64,000 bases of DNA, from positions 124,001 to 188,000 of the forward strand of contig NZ_CANMJY010000009.1 of the NCBI RefSeq assembly GCF_947498345.1, written 5' to 3'. Shown piece after piece: positions 44,731-54,713 of this stretch; position 1 is the first letter of the stretch; the number at the start of each line of letters is the position of its first letter. The stretch is from an uncultured Winogradskyella sp. (GTDB taxonomy: Bacteria; Bacteroidota; Bacteroidia; Flavobacteriales; Flavobacteriaceae). The notes beneath the pieces were generated by a model that was not told the origin of the DNA, ran no database searches, and saw nothing but the letters and a program-made list of their open reading frames with translations. A program made the translations under genes and the position numbers.

Positions 44731-47700
44731 TTGAACAAAACTAACTATAACCGTTTAAACTTAATTAATCTTTGCCTTTCATTAGTGCTTATAACTCTAA
44801 TGAATATGTCAGTTTTTGCACAAGAAACAGAGACTGAACAAGATTCTACAAAGACAACTTTTGCCTTTGGGAAGCTAAACATGCCAAACCCAAACAGTAT
44901 TGTTTCAAAATATACATACGATCCTATTTTAGACCGCTATGTCTACACGGAAAAGATAGGGAATTTCAATATTAATTACCCTTTAATCTTAACTCCAGCA
45001 GAATTTCAAAAATTGGTATTAGAAGAAAAGTTGAAGGAATATTACAAGCGCATGGCAGATGCTGCTGCTGGCCAAAAGGAAGGTTCTGAAGAAGATCAGA
45101 AAAACCTACTGCCAGAGTTCTATGTTAATTCTGGTTTGTTTGAGACTATATTTGGTGGTAATACTATAAATGTAATTCCTAGCGGTTATGCAGAAGTAGA
45201 TCTTGGGATATTATTTTCTAAACAAGATAATCCATCTTTTTCACCCAGAAACCGAACTAACTTTACGTTCGATTTTGATCAGAGAATTGGGATAAGTTTA
45301 CTAGGAAAAGTTGGTACCAGACTCCAGGTAACAGCAAATTATGACACCGAGGCTACTTTCGATTTTCAACAACTCATAAAATTAGAATACACACCAACAG
45401 AAGATGATATTGTTAGAAAAATTGAAGTAGGTAATGTAAACATGCCTTTAAATAGCTCACTTATAACAGGAGCACAAAGTCTTTTTGGTGTTAAAACAGA
45501 ATTGCAATTTGGTAAGACTAGAGTTACTGCAGTGTTTTCAGAACAACAGTCGCAATCAAGATCTGTGGTTGCACAAGGTGGCGGAACTTTAGAAGAGTTT
45601 GAGTTTTTTGCAAGAGATTACGACGAAAACAGGCATTATTTCTTATCACATTATTTTAGAGATACTTACGACGATGCTTTACTACAATACCCTTTTATTG
45701 ATAATCAAGGACTACAAATAACAAGAGTAGAAGTATGGGTAACCAATAGAAATAATCAAACCGATAATGTTAGAAATGTTGTTGCATTTCAGGATTTAGG
45801 AGAATCAGAAGCAGGGAACATAGGTTTAAATCCATTACCAGCAAATTTTGTAAATAATCCAGGGGCATTACCAGATAATGGAAATAATGATTTTGATCCA
45901 ACTAATATTGGAGGTGCAGGCTCACTACTAACGGAAGCTGTTAGAGATATTACTAATGTAGAATCTGGCGTACTCGTTAACGTAAATGAAGGCTTTGATT
46001 ACGGAAAATTAGAGGCAGCCAGAAAACTTATTGAAGGTCGTGATTATGTTCTACATACAGAATTAGGATATATTTCCTTAAATCAACGTTTGCTAAATGA
46101 TGAGGTTTTAGCTGTTGCTTTTCAGTATACCAGAGGAGGAGAAGTGTTTCAGGTTGGTGAGTTTGCCAATGATGGTGTAGATGCTACAGAAGTCACTGAT
46201 GGCAACAATGGTAACCAAGTGGTAAACAATCAAAGTTTAGTCTTAAAGATGCTAAAGAGTGCTGTTACCGCAGTAGACCAGCCAATTTGGGATTTAATGA
46301 TGAAAAATATCTACGACACGGGTGCTTTTCAATTAAGCCAGGAAGATTTCAGGTTAAATATTTTTTATACTGAAGCCTCGCCTTTAAACTACATTACACC
46401 TGTTGAAGGTACTACATTTCCGATATTCAATAACAATACACCATTTACAGCAGATGATTCCGAAATTAGAGAAACACCATTAATACGACTCTTTCATTTA
46501 GACCGACTCAATGTTAACAATGACCCTCAAGAACGTGGTGATGGCTTTTTTGATTATGTGGCAAACCCAATTGTAACTGTTATACCACAAAATGGTAAAA
46601 TTGTGTTTACTAAAGTAGAACCTTTTGGGCGTTACTTATTTGATGTTTTAGATGATGATGGCAACCCTAATAATAATGATGCCGATTATGAGCTAGATAC
46701 ATATCCCAACGCAAACCAAGAGAAATATGTTTACGATTTACTCTATAAATCTACAAAAACACAAGCCTTAGACGAAGCAGAGAAAAATAAGTTTGAGATT
46801 AAAGGGCGTTTTAAAAGTAGTGGAGGTGATGGAGGTATCCCAATAGGTGCCTTTAATGTACCTAGAGGCTCGGTTAGAGTGACTGCTGGTGGGCGATTAC
46901 TTGTAGAAGGCATTGATTACACAGTAAATTATCAATTAGGACGTGTCGAGATTTTAGACGAAGCCTTAAAAGCGTCTAATACACCAATTAATGTTTCTGT
47001 AGAGAATAATGCTGTTTTTGGACAGCAAACAAGACGATTCACAGGAATTAATATAGAACATCAGTTCAACGAAAATTTTGTGCTTGGTGCAACCTTATTA
47101 AACCTTAATGAGCGACCAATTACACAAAAAGCCAATTTTAACTCAGAACCAATTAATAATACCATTTTTGGCGTCAATGGAAATTATTCTACCGAAGTAC
47201 CATTCTTAACCCGGTTAGTAAATAAATTACCAAATGTAGATACTGACGTACCATCTAATGTTTCACTAAGAGGTGAATTTGCATATTTGCTACCAGGTGC
47301 ACCTAATGGTACGGACTTTAATGGTGAAGCTACAGCATATATTGATGATTTTGAAGGGACCCAAGGGTCTATCGATTTGTTAAGTCCATTGTCTTGGTTT
47401 TTATCCAGTAGGCCCCTTACAGTTAATGGTGTTAGTGAAAGTGACCCTAGCAATAATAATGGTATTGAGAATGGTTACGACAGAGCATTTTTAAACTGGT
47501 ATACTATAGATCCGATTTTTTACAGTAGTCAAAGACCAGGCGGTATAACAGATGACGATGTCTCAGATTTATATACCAGGCGTGTCTTTATTGAAGAAAT
47601 TTTCCCTGAAGTAGATATTGTACAAGGACAAACCTCAGTTATAAATACTCTAGATTTAGCATATTATCCAACAGAACGTGGACCTTATAATTTTGATCCA

Positions 47701-50700
47701 GCTGCAGCTAATACTCCATTAGATCCAACACAAAGTTGGGCAGGTATTACAAGACAAATCACATCAACCGATTTTGAGCAAGCTAATGTAGAATATATTG
47801 AGTTTTGGGTACAAGACCCATTTTTAGATAACCCTTCAAGTACTGGCGGTAAATTATTTGTTAATCTAGGTAATATTTCTGAAGATGTACTTAAAGATGG
47901 TAAAAAACAATACGAAAACGGATTACCAGATGACGGTAATATAGAGTTTTTAAAAGCAGACACTCCATTACAGCCTAATCAGCCGTATGTAGTTCCTCAA
48001 AACCAATCCCTAATATACACCTTTGCCACTACTGGAAATGAGCGCGCTAACCAAGATGTTGGACTTGATGGTTATGATGATATCGAAGAAAGCCAGATGC
48101 TACAGGATATCTATGGGGTTAATAATTTTGGTGAAGATCCAGCAAAAGATAATTACACGTATTATTTAAATACAGATGGGGATATTTTTGAACGTTATAA
48201 ATTATATAACGGGCAAGAAGGTAATACACCAGATGTATTTACAGATACCAATAGAGGATCAACAACTCAACCAGATGTTGAAGATATCAACCGAGATAAT
48301 ACTATGAATACCATTGATAGTTATTTTGAGTATGAGGTTGAGATGAATCCTACCAACCTTAATATCAATAACCCTCAGATTAATGATGTAAAGACAAGAA
48401 CTGTAACATTACCAAACGGAACCCAAAGAGAGGTAAGATGGTATCAGTTTAGGTTGCCTATAAATGAAGAAACAAATAGAATAGGTGGAATTACAGATAT
48501 TAGGTCGGTACGTTTTGCACGTTTATATTTAGAGGATTTTACCGAAAATACAGTACTGCGTTTTGCGACCTTAGATTTAGTTCGTAGTGATTGGAGACGC
48601 TATACACTAGATTTAGATAACGACACAAGTAATAACAGTGCAGATGCAGAATTTAATGTAGCTATAGTTGGTGTACAAGAAAATGATGGAGATTATGTTA
48701 TTCCGCCAGGAGTAAGACGAGAAGAACTAAATAATAACAATAATATTATAAGGCAAAATGAGCAATCCCTTGTGCTTCAGGCTTGTGATTTAGAACCAAC
48801 AGATTCTCGAGGCGTATTTAAGAATATTAATGTAGACATGCGCCAATATAAAAAACTGCGTATGTTTTTACATGCTGAAGCTCAAGAAGGGTCTACTTTA
48901 CAAGAAGGCGAAATAGTAGGCTTTATTAGAATGGGTAATGATTTTACACAAAACTATTATCAGATTGAGATTCCTTTATTGCCAACAGATTTGGTTGAAG
49001 GTGGTTCTCTTGCAGAGCAAGTATGGCCCTCGGTAAATGAAATTAATATGCCGCTATCGTTTTTGCAGAAAATTAAAGCTTTAGGAATTGATGATGGAAC
49101 CTTAGCTAATGTTGATCCAACCTATTATAATGTTATTGATGGTGAATTAAATGAGACACCATTAGTTGATGGAAATGTTCCGTTTGATGACGTTACAACC
49201 AATGGTATAAAACAACAGCGAATAGCCATAAAGGGTAATCCTAATTTTGGAGATATTAGAGTGTTAATGGTCGGTGTGAAAAATGCCAATCCAGATGATT
49301 CAATGTTAAACGTTTGTGGTGAAGTTTGGTTTAATGAACTTCGTATGTCCGATTTAGAAAATGAAGGCGGTTGGGCTGCTGTAGTAAGTATGGATTCTAA
49401 TATTGCAGATTTTATGGATATTAGTGTTACAGGAAGACGCAGTACTATAGGTTTTGGTAGCATAGACCAAGGCCCTAATGAGCGAAGCTTAGAAGATGTT
49501 AAACAATATGATGTTGTTACTAATATTCAGCTAGGGAAATTATTACCTGAAAAATGGGGAGTTCAGATTCCGTTTAATTATGCTCAGAGTGAAGAATTGA
49601 TAACACCAAAGTTCGATCAGTTTTATAATGACCTTACGTTAGAATCGCGTTTAGATGCTGCAGACAATAGTGCAGATGAAGATCGCATTCGACGACAATC
49701 AGAAGATTATACCAAAAGAAAAAGTATAAACTTTATAGGAGTACGTAAGCAAAGAACAGGTGATAAGAAACCAAGATTCTACGATATAGAAAATTTAACT
49801 TTCAACTATTCATATAATAAAGTAGAACATCGCGATTTTGAAATTGAAAGAGCTTTAGATCAGAACGTAAGAGCAGGTGTTAATTATAATTATACTTTTG
49901 AACCTTTACGAATAGAGCCTTTTAAAAAGAACGATTCGTTATTTACAGGAAAATACTGGAAAATTCTTAAAGATTTCAATCTTAATTTATTGCCATCAAG
50001 TTTTTCTGTAAATACAGATATTAATAGACAGTTTAGTAAGCAAAAGTTTAGGGAAGTAGAATTAGGCGGAGATAATATTGGCATTGAAGAGTTATTCAGA
50101 AGAAATTACACCTTCGACTTTCAGTATGCCATTAACTATAACCTAACAGACGCATTAAGCTTAAACTTTACAGCGGCCAATACTAATATTGTAAGGAACT
50201 ATTTCATAGATGATCGCATTAATGGCAGACAAGATCCTGAGTTAGATGTATGGGATGGTTTCTTTGATTTTGGTGACCCAAACTTACAGACACAACAACT
50301 TCAGGTTAATTATGAGTTGCCGCTTTATAAAATACCAGCGTTAAGTTTCTTAAGAACAACGTACGCATACAATGGTACATTTCAATGGCAAAAAGGTTCA
50401 GATCTTAATGAAGGATTACAATTAGAAGATCCAGACAATCCAGGAACTTTCAATACGTTTAATTTAGGGCATTCTATTCAGAATTCTAATACTCATAATA
50501 TTAACTCAACTCTTAATATGGAAACCTTCTATAAGTCTGTAGGTTTAGTAAAAAAAGGTAGGCAAAGGGGGAGAACTAGAAATGCACAACCTAGATCTCG
50601 TAGAGCAACACCAGATGCTTCATTAGATAATAAAGATGGTGAAGGACAAGCTAAAGACCCAAACAAGCTAAGCACAGGCAAAAAGGCTTACAATACTATG

Positions 50701-52080
50701 GTAGATATTATAACCATGGTAAAACGTATTCAATTTGGTTATACGGAAAACAATGGTACGTTTTTACCTGGTTATTTGCCAACACCAGGCTTTATAGGGA
50801 CGTTACGACCAACTGTAGGCTACACTTTTGGAAGTCAAAGGGATATTAGAGATATTGTAGCTAGAGAAGGGTGGTTAACTACATTCCCAGAATTTAATCA
50901 ACAATATACTGAAGTCACCAATAAAACATTGGATTATTCGATTAATGTAGAACCGATGCGAGATCTTAAAATAGACTTAATTGGTAACAGAACATACACA
51001 GAAAATATTACACAAAATTTTAGAGGTTTAGATAATGACGGAGATGGACTTAGTGATGAATACGAAGATTTAATTACAAACTCATTTGGTAGCTTCAATA
51101 TATCTACAGCATTAATAAAAACAGCATTTAGTAAGAGTGATGAAAATCAATCTGCAGCTTTCGATGATTTTAGAGCCAATAGACTAATTATAGCAAACCG
51201 CTTGGCAAGAGCGTTTTATGGTAATACGGCTTTCGGTACTGATGCAGAAGGTTTCCCGGAAGGTTTTGGAAAAAACAGTCAGCGTGTATTATTACCAGCA
51301 TTTTTAGCAGCTTATCAAGGATCAGATCCAGAAAAAATAACTACCAGAGCTTTTAGAGACGTTCCAATCCCTAACTGGACACTGAAGTATACTGGACTAA
51401 TGAAAATTCCTTGGTTTAAAAAAACATTCAGACGTTTTTCTATTCAACATGGATATAGATCGAGATATACCATCAATCAGTTTAGAACTAACCTAGATTT
51501 TGAGGAATACGATACTACTTTAGATTACGATGACCCACAGAATGCAGATGCACTTGATCAGGCAGGTAATATTAAAGCAAAAACGCTTTTTAGTAACATT
51601 AATTTAGAAGAACAATTCAGCCCTTTAATTCGCCTGGAGTTTGAAATGAAAAATTCGATTAAAGTACTAGCTGAGGTGAGTACAGATAGATTATTATCTC
51701 TAAGTTTCGATAATAATTTAATGACAGAGATACAAGGTAAAGAATATACCTTAGGTTTAGGCTATCGCATTAAGGATTTAAGAATTCGTTCTGCTCTGGC
51801 TGGTCCAAAACAAATTATTAAAAGTGACTTAAATATGCGTGCTGATGTCTCTGTAAGGGATAACAAAACTATAATAAGATATTTAGATTTAGAAAATAAT
51901 CAAGTAACTGCAGGTCAGACAATTTGGGGAGTAAAGTATACAGCAGATTATGCATTTAGTAAAAATCTCACAGCTATTTTCTACTTTGACTATACATTTT
52001 CTGATTTTGCAATTTCTACCTCTTTCCCACAAACATCTATAAGATCTGGATTCACATTGCGTTATAATTTCGGAAATTAA
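44731..52080 (+). CDS. sprA: Type IX secretion translocon protein SprA
   Basis: This 2449-residue outer-membrane protein is SprA (Sov in Porphyromonas), the very large beta-barrel channel of the type IX secretion system, needed for export of sorting-domain proteins and for gliding. A signal peptide ending NMSVFAQ is present only if translation starts at the TTG at 44731; the first internal ATG at codon 22 would remove most of it. Typical segments are FNFTFDFDQRIGIS-like barrel strands early on, DDFEGTQGSIDLLSP, and an Asp-rich calcium-site-like DNDGDGLSDEYED near residue 2105. The chain ends with barrel-like RSGFTLRYNFGN. The gcvH-vanZ-tonB-remB order downstream is the same as I recall for Flavobacterium johnsoniae. 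Confidence 0.96.
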   Translation: MNKTNYNRLNLINLCLSLVLITLMNMSVFAQETETEQDSTKTTFAFGKLNMPNPNSIVSKYTYDPILDRYVYTEKIGNFNINYPLILTPAEFQKLVLEEKLKEYYKRMADAAAGQKEGSEEDQKNLLPEFYVNSGLFETIFGGNTINVIPSGYAEVDLGILFSKQDNPSFSPRNRTNFTFDFDQRIGISLLGKVGTRLQVTANYDTEATFDFQQLIKLEYTPTEDDIVRKIEVGNVNMPLNSSLITGAQSLFGVKTELQFGKTRVTAVFSEQQSQSRSVVAQGGGTLEEFEFFARDYDENRHYFLSHYFRDTYDDALLQYPFIDNQGLQITRVEVWVTNRNNQTDNVRNVVAFQDLGESEAGNIGLNPLPANFVNNPGALPDNGNNDFDPTNIGGAGSLLTEAVRDITNVESGVLVNVNEGFDYGKLEAARKLIEGRDYVLHTELGYISLNQRLLNDEVLAVAFQYTRGGEVFQVGEFANDGVDATEVTDGNNGNQVVNNQSLVLKMLKSAVTAVDQPIWDLMMKNIYDTGAFQLSQEDFRLNIFYTEASPLNYITPVEGTTFPIFNNNTPFTADDSEIRETPLIRLFHLDRLNVNNDPQERGDGFFDYVANPIVTVIPQNGKIVFTKVEPFGRYLFDVLDDDGNPNNNDADYELDTYPNANQEKYVYDLLYKSTKTQALDEAEKNKFEIKGRFKSSGGDGGIPIGAFNVPRGSVRVTAGGRLLVEGIDYTVNYQLGRVEILDEALKASNTPINVSVENNAVFGQQTRRFTGINIEHQFNENFVLGATLLNLNERPITQKANFNSEPINNTIFGVNGNYSTEVPFLTRLVNKLPNVDTDVPSNVSLRGEFAYLLPGAPNGTDFNGEATAYIDDFEGTQGSIDLLSPLSWFLSSRPLTVNGVSESDPSNNNGIENGYDRAFLNWYTIDPIFYSSQRPGGITDDDVSDLYTRRVFIEEIFPEVDIVQGQTSVINTLDLAYYPTERGPYNFDPAAANTPLDPTQSWAGITRQITSTDFEQANVEYIEFWVQDPFLDNPSSTGGKLFVNLGNISEDVLKDGKKQYENGLPDDGNIEFLKADTPLQPNQPYVVPQNQSLIYTFATTGNERANQDVGLDGYDDIEESQMLQDIYGVNNFGEDPAKDNYTYYLNTDGDIFERYKLYNGQEGNTPDVFTDTNRGSTTQPDVEDINRDNTMNTIDSYFEYEVEMNPTNLNINNPQINDVKTRTVTLPNGTQREVRWYQFRLPINEETNRIGGITDIRSVRFARLYLEDFTENTVLRFATLDLVRSDWRRYTLDLDNDTSNNSADAEFNVAIVGVQENDGDYVIPPGVRREELNNNNNIIRQNEQSLVLQACDLEPTDSRGVFKNINVDMRQYKKLRMFLHAEAQEGSTLQEGEIVGFIRMGNDFTQNYYQIEIPLLPTDLVEGGSLAEQVWPSVNEINMPLSFLQKIKALGIDDGTLANVDPTYYNVIDGELNETPLVDGNVPFDDVTTNGIKQQRIAIKGNPNFGDIRVLMVGVKNANPDDSMLNVCGEVWFNELRMSDLENEGGWAAVVSMDSNIADFMDISVTGRRSTIGFGSIDQGPNERSLEDVKQYDVVTNIQLGKLLPEKWGVQIPFNYAQSEELITPKFDQFYNDLTLESRLDAADNSADEDRIRRQSEDYTKRKSINFIGVRKQRTGDKKPRFYDIENLTFNYSYNKVEHRDFEIERALDQNVRAGVNYNYTFEPLRIEPFKKNDSLFTGKYWKILKDFNLNLLPSSFSVNTDINRQFSKQKFREVELGGDNIGIEELFRRNYTFDFQYAINYNLTDALSLNFTAANTNIVRNYFIDDRINGRQDPELDVWDGFFDFGDPNLQTQQLQVNYELPLYKIPALSFLRTTYAYNGTFQWQKGSDLNEGLQLEDPDNPGTFNTFNLGHSIQNSNTHNINSTLNMETFYKSVGLVKKGRQRGRTRNAQPRSRRATPDASLDNKDGEGQAKDPNKLSTGKKAYNTMVDIITMVKRIQFGYTENNGTFLPGYLPTPGFIGTLRPTVGYTFGSQRDIRDIVAREGWLTTFPEFNQQYTEVTNKTLDYSINVEPMRDLKIDLIGNRTYTENITQNFRGLDNDGDGLSDEYEDLITNSFGSFNISTALIKTAFSKSDENQSAAFDDFRANRLIIANRLARAFYGNTAFGTDAEGFPEGFGKNSQRVLLPAFLAAYQGSDPEKITTRAFRDVPIPNWTLKYTGLMKIPWFKKTFRRFSIQHGYRSRYTINQFRTNLDFEEYDTTLDYDDPQNADALDQAGNIKAKTLFSNINLEEQFSPLIRLEFEMKNSIKVLAEVSTDRLLSLSFDNNLMTEIQGKEYTLGLGYRIKDLRIRSALAGPKQIIKSDLNMRADVSVRDNKTIIRYLDLENNQVTAGQTIWGVKYTADYAFSKNLTAIFYFDYTFSDFAISTSFPQTSIRSGFTLRYNFGN

Positions 52081-52094
52081 TTTTTGGCGTTAAT

Positions 52095-52126
52095 TTTGAA
52101 AAGAAGCGATTAAAAAATTACATTTG
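52095..52126 (+). promoter_or_regulatory. Promoter of gcvH
   Basis: TTTG at 52095-52098 and TACATTTG at 52119-52126 have a 20-bp spacer, an excellent match to the Bacteroidota pattern. The start codon is at 52155. Confidence 0.72.
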
Positions 52127-52154
52127 TTTTTATTAATATTTTATAATATCAAAA

Positions 52155-52535
52155 ATGAATATACCATCAGAATTAAAGTACACTAAAGACCACGAATGGA
52201 TAAAAATTGATGGCGATGTTGCCACAATAGGTATTACAGATTTTGCTCAGGGAGAATTGGGGGATATTGTCTATGTAGAAGTAGATACTTTAGATGAAAC
52301 ACTAGACATTGAAGATGTTTTTGGTACTGTTGAGGCCGTTAAGACTGTTTCTGATTTGTTTTTGCCGTTATCTGGGGAAATTATTGAGTTTAATGAAAAT
52401 TTAGAAGACGAGCCAGAAAAAGTAAATACTGATCCTTATGGTGATGGATGGATGATAAAACTAAAAATATCTGAAACTTCACAGATAGATGGTTTGTTAT
52501 CCGCAGAGGATTACAAAGCACTTATTAGTGGTTAA
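52155..52535 (+). CDS. gcvH: Glycine cleavage system H protein
   Basis: This 126-residue protein carries the lipoyl arm that shuttles the aminomethyl group between the P, T and L proteins. LKYTKDHEWIKIDGDVATIG is the family opening. The lipoylated lysine is Lys63 in FGTVEAVKTVSDLFLP. The Gly-rich end (NTDPYGDGWMIKLKIS) is complete. No other glycine cleavage gene is nearby. It sits between sprA and the VanZ-like gene, a placement shared across flavobacteria. Its last eight bases overlap the probable start of the next gene. Confidence 0.97.
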   Translation: MNIPSELKYTKDHEWIKIDGDVATIGITDFAQGELGDIVYVEVDTLDETLDIEDVFGTVEAVKTVSDLFLPLSGEIIEFNENLEDEPEKVNTDPYGDGWMIKLKISETSQIDGLLSAEDYKALISG

Positions 52536-52890
52536 AAAACTGCTTTTAACAGCCTCAATAGGTTATACTATTGTGCTGATTATTGTGAGTTTGGTAAATC
52601 TTAATAGTGTACCAAGCTTAGGGTCATCTTTTGACGATAAAATTTACCATTGTATTGCCTATCTTGTACTTGCATTTTTATGGATGACGTATTTTAAGCC
52701 ATCATCTAAGAAGTATATTAGAGTTATTGTATTTACGTGCGTAATTTTATTTGGTATTATCTTAGAATTGATTCAACATATACTTAATCCAAACAGAACT
52801 TACGATAATTATGATTTAATGGCTAATTGCATAGGAGTATTACTTGGCACATTAATTGCAATTAGATTACACATAATTACGTTAAAATAA
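52528..52890 (+). CDS. VanZ-like membrane protein
   Basis: This protein of about 120 residues has four predicted membrane helices and the VanZ-like pattern: DDKIYHCIAYLVLAFLW in the second helix region and NPNRTYDNYDLMANCIGVLLG near the end. Members of this family are small membrane proteins named after the teicoplanin resistance gene, but most have unknown function. The GTG at 52528 (start MVKKLLLTAS) is preferred over the ATG at 52489, which would lie deep inside gcvH and add a polar, non-membrane N-terminus. The overlap with the gcvH stop suggests coupled translation. Confidence 0.85.
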   Translation: MVKKLLLTASIGYTIVLIIVSLVNLNSVPSLGSSFDDKIYHCIAYLVLAFLWMTYFKPSSKKYIRVIVFTCVILFGIILELIQHILNPNRTYDNYDLMANCIGVLLGTLIAIRLHIITLK

Positions 52891-52899
52891 TATCAAGTG

Positions 52900-52931
52900 T
52901 TGTATTTTTAGTTATTATTTAGTTAAATTAG
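52900..52931 (+). promoter_or_regulatory. Possible promoter of the first tonB gene
   Basis: TTG at 52900-52902 and TAAATTAG at 52924-52931 (one mismatch to TAnnTTTG) are separated by 21 bp. The start codon is 25 bp further on. Confidence 0.35.
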
Positions 52932-52955
52932 CAACATTCTATAAAGATAAATACT

Positions 52956-53684
52956 ATGGAACATAAAAAGAATCCAAAATCAGATGTAAGCCGTAATAGC
53001 TCGCTCTTCTTTGCAGTTGGTCTTGCCTTAATGTTAGGTATTTCATACATGGCAATTAATTTTAAAACGTATGATAAGAAAGACGTTGTTGCAGATACCC
53101 TTAATTTAGATGATGAGTTAGAAGAAGAAATACCAATTACACAACAACTTATTACACCACCACCACCACCACCACCACCACCTGCTCCGCCAGAAATTAT
53201 TGAAGTGGTTGAAGATGATGTTGAAGTAGAAGAAACCTTAATTGAAACTACAGAAACCGAAATGGAAACTGAGATTGTGGAGGTAGCGGAAGTTGAGGTA
53301 GCAGAAGTTGAAGAAGTTCTTGAGGTACCTTTTTCAGTAATTGAAAATGTTCCTGTTTTTCCTGGTTGCGAAAATAAGAAAGGAAATCCTGCTAAGAAAA
53401 AATGTATGTCTGATAAAGTACAGAAACTGGTTAATAGAAAATTTAACAAAGATCTTGCAGGAGAATTAGGCCTACAGCCTGGGAAAAAGAAGATTTTTGT
53501 GTCTTTTAAAATAGACAAGAATGGAAATGTAGTACAGGTTGGTGCTCGTGGTCCACACCCTGCATTAGAGAAAGAGGCTAAGCGTGTTATTAATTTGTTA
53601 CCTAAAATGAAACCAGGCAGACAAAGAGGTAAAGCGGTTATTGTACCATACTCATTACCAATTGTATTTCAAGTACAAGACTAG
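52956..53684 (+). CDS. Energy transducer TonB-type protein 1
   Basis: This 242-residue protein is a TonB-type energy transducer. It has a short cytoplasmic N-terminus, a membrane anchor (about 18-36, SLFFAVGLALMLGISYMAI) and a periplasmic linker with a run of nine prolines then PAPPEI and Glu/Val-rich repeats. A C-terminal TonB-like domain (about 125-242) follows. The C-terminal domain has two conserved cysteines (FPGCEN, KKCMSDKV) and the KRVINLLPKMKPGRQRGK stretch. TonB links inner-membrane proton energy to outer-membrane receptors; here the neighbour SprA suggests a role near the T9SS or gliding machinery, which is inference. A near-copy follows directly. Confidence 0.9.
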   Translation: MEHKKNPKSDVSRNSSLFFAVGLALMLGISYMAINFKTYDKKDVVADTLNLDDELEEEIPITQQLITPPPPPPPPPAPPEIIEVVEDDVEVEETLIETTETEMETEIVEVAEVEVAEVEEVLEVPFSVIENVPVFPGCENKKGNPAKKKCMSDKVQKLVNRKFNKDLAGELGLQPGKKKIFVSFKIDKNGNVVQVGARGPHPALEKEAKRVINLLPKMKPGRQRGKAVIVPYSLPIVFQVQD

Positions 53685-53707
53685 AAAGTTTAAACCTTAT
53701 TATATAT

Positions 53708-53742
53708 AAAAATCCCGTTCAAAATTAATTGGACGGGATTTT
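53708..53742 (+). terminator. Terminator after the first tonB gene
   Basis: AAAATCCCGTTCAA and TTGGACGGGATTTT form a stem with one G-T pair around AATTAA, followed by a T-rich stretch. Confidence 0.82.
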
Positions 53743-53802
53743 CGTTTTTGGTATGCTTATTGTGACTTTATCATAATATTAACATTTTAAATAATACGTA
53801 TT

Positions 53803-54603
53803 ATGAAAAATTCTAAAAAAACCCTCAGTGGAGCTGGTCAGAGCACTACTGAAGTAAAGAAACCACAAAAGCATGATGCAAATTTACAAAAAAACTCAAC
53901 CCTATATTTTCAAATAGGGCTGATACTTTGTTTATTGGGTACTTATGCACTTTTTGAAATGCAGTTTCAAGAAAAAAAGATTATTCCAGATAGTTTAACC
54001 ATTGATGAGATTGCTACCATTGATGTCGCTCCCGAATTCCAAGTCAAAGTTGAACAAAAAAATGAACCTAAAGAAAAAGTAGATCGTAATGATAAGTTAA
54101 TTGATGATTATCAAGAAGTACCAGATAACACTAGTGATTTAGAAATAGAGGTTTTTACACCAGATTCTTCAGATTCGTCTTCGGATGCTGCTGATATTGG
54201 TGATATTCCAGATGTTGATAATGATGTTGTAAAAGGTCCAGTATTTGTTCCATTTACAAGTATTGAAAAAGTACCAGTTTATCCAGGTTGCGAAAAATAT
54301 AACACCAATGATGAGCGCAAAAAATGCATGTCTAAAAAAATCAGCAAGCTCGTTAATAGAAAGTTTAACCTTGGTATTGCAGAACAATATGGTATTACTG
54401 GTAAACGAAGAATAGATACGCAGTTTACTATTGATAAAAATGGTAACGTTATCGATATTAAGATTCGAGCACCACATCCTGCACTACAAAAAGAAGCAGA
54501 ACGTGTGATTAATAAAATACCACATATGAAGCCAGGTTATCAAAGAAATACTCCTGTAGGTGTCATTTATACGCTTCCTATCACTTTTCAGGTAAATGAT
54601 TAG
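53803..54603 (+). CDS. Energy transducer TonB-type protein 2 (paralogue of the preceding gene)
   Basis: This 266-residue protein has the same layout as its neighbour: a polar cytoplasmic N-terminus of about 30 residues, a membrane anchor (about 35-51, TLYFQIGLILCLLGTYAL) and an acidic periplasmic linker. Its C-terminal domain is closely similar to the first TonB (VPVYPGCEKY, KKCMSKKISKLVNRKFN, ERVINKIPHMKPGYQRN, LPITFQVND). The linker differs: it lacks the proline run and instead is Asp/Ser-rich. Tandem duplication with divergence of the linker is the simplest explanation. Terminators on both sides make it a separate transcription unit; no clear promoter box was found. Confidence 0.88.
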   Translation: MKNSKKTLSGAGQSTTEVKKPQKHDANLQKNSTLYFQIGLILCLLGTYALFEMQFQEKKIIPDSLTIDEIATIDVAPEFQVKVEQKNEPKEKVDRNDKLIDDYQEVPDNTSDLEIEVFTPDSSDSSSDAADIGDIPDVDNDVVKGPVFVPFTSIEKVPVYPGCEKYNTNDERKKCMSKKISKLVNRKFNLGIAEQYGITGKRRIDTQFTIDKNGNVIDIKIRAPHPALQKEAERVINKIPHMKPGYQRNTPVGVIYTLPITFQVND

Positions 54604-54624
54604 AAACATGTAATTTTAGAATTC

Positions 54625-54660
54625 AAAACCGTTATCATTTGGGTAATGGTTTTTTTGTTT
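54625..54660 (+). terminator. Terminator after the second tonB gene
   Basis: AAAACCGTTA and TAATGGTTTT pair with one G-T pair around a nine-base loop, followed by a long T-run. Confidence 0.8.
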
Positions 54661-54713
54661 TAGACGTACTGAAAAAATAAGTATCTTTCTACCTTAAAAA
54701 CAAAGTCTTTTTT

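Noticed and set aside
52928..53518. 196-residue minus-strand frame with Ser/Thr/Gly repeats
   Set aside because: It is the mirror of the Pro/Glu/Val-rich linker of the first TonB protein; the plus-strand gene is clearly real.
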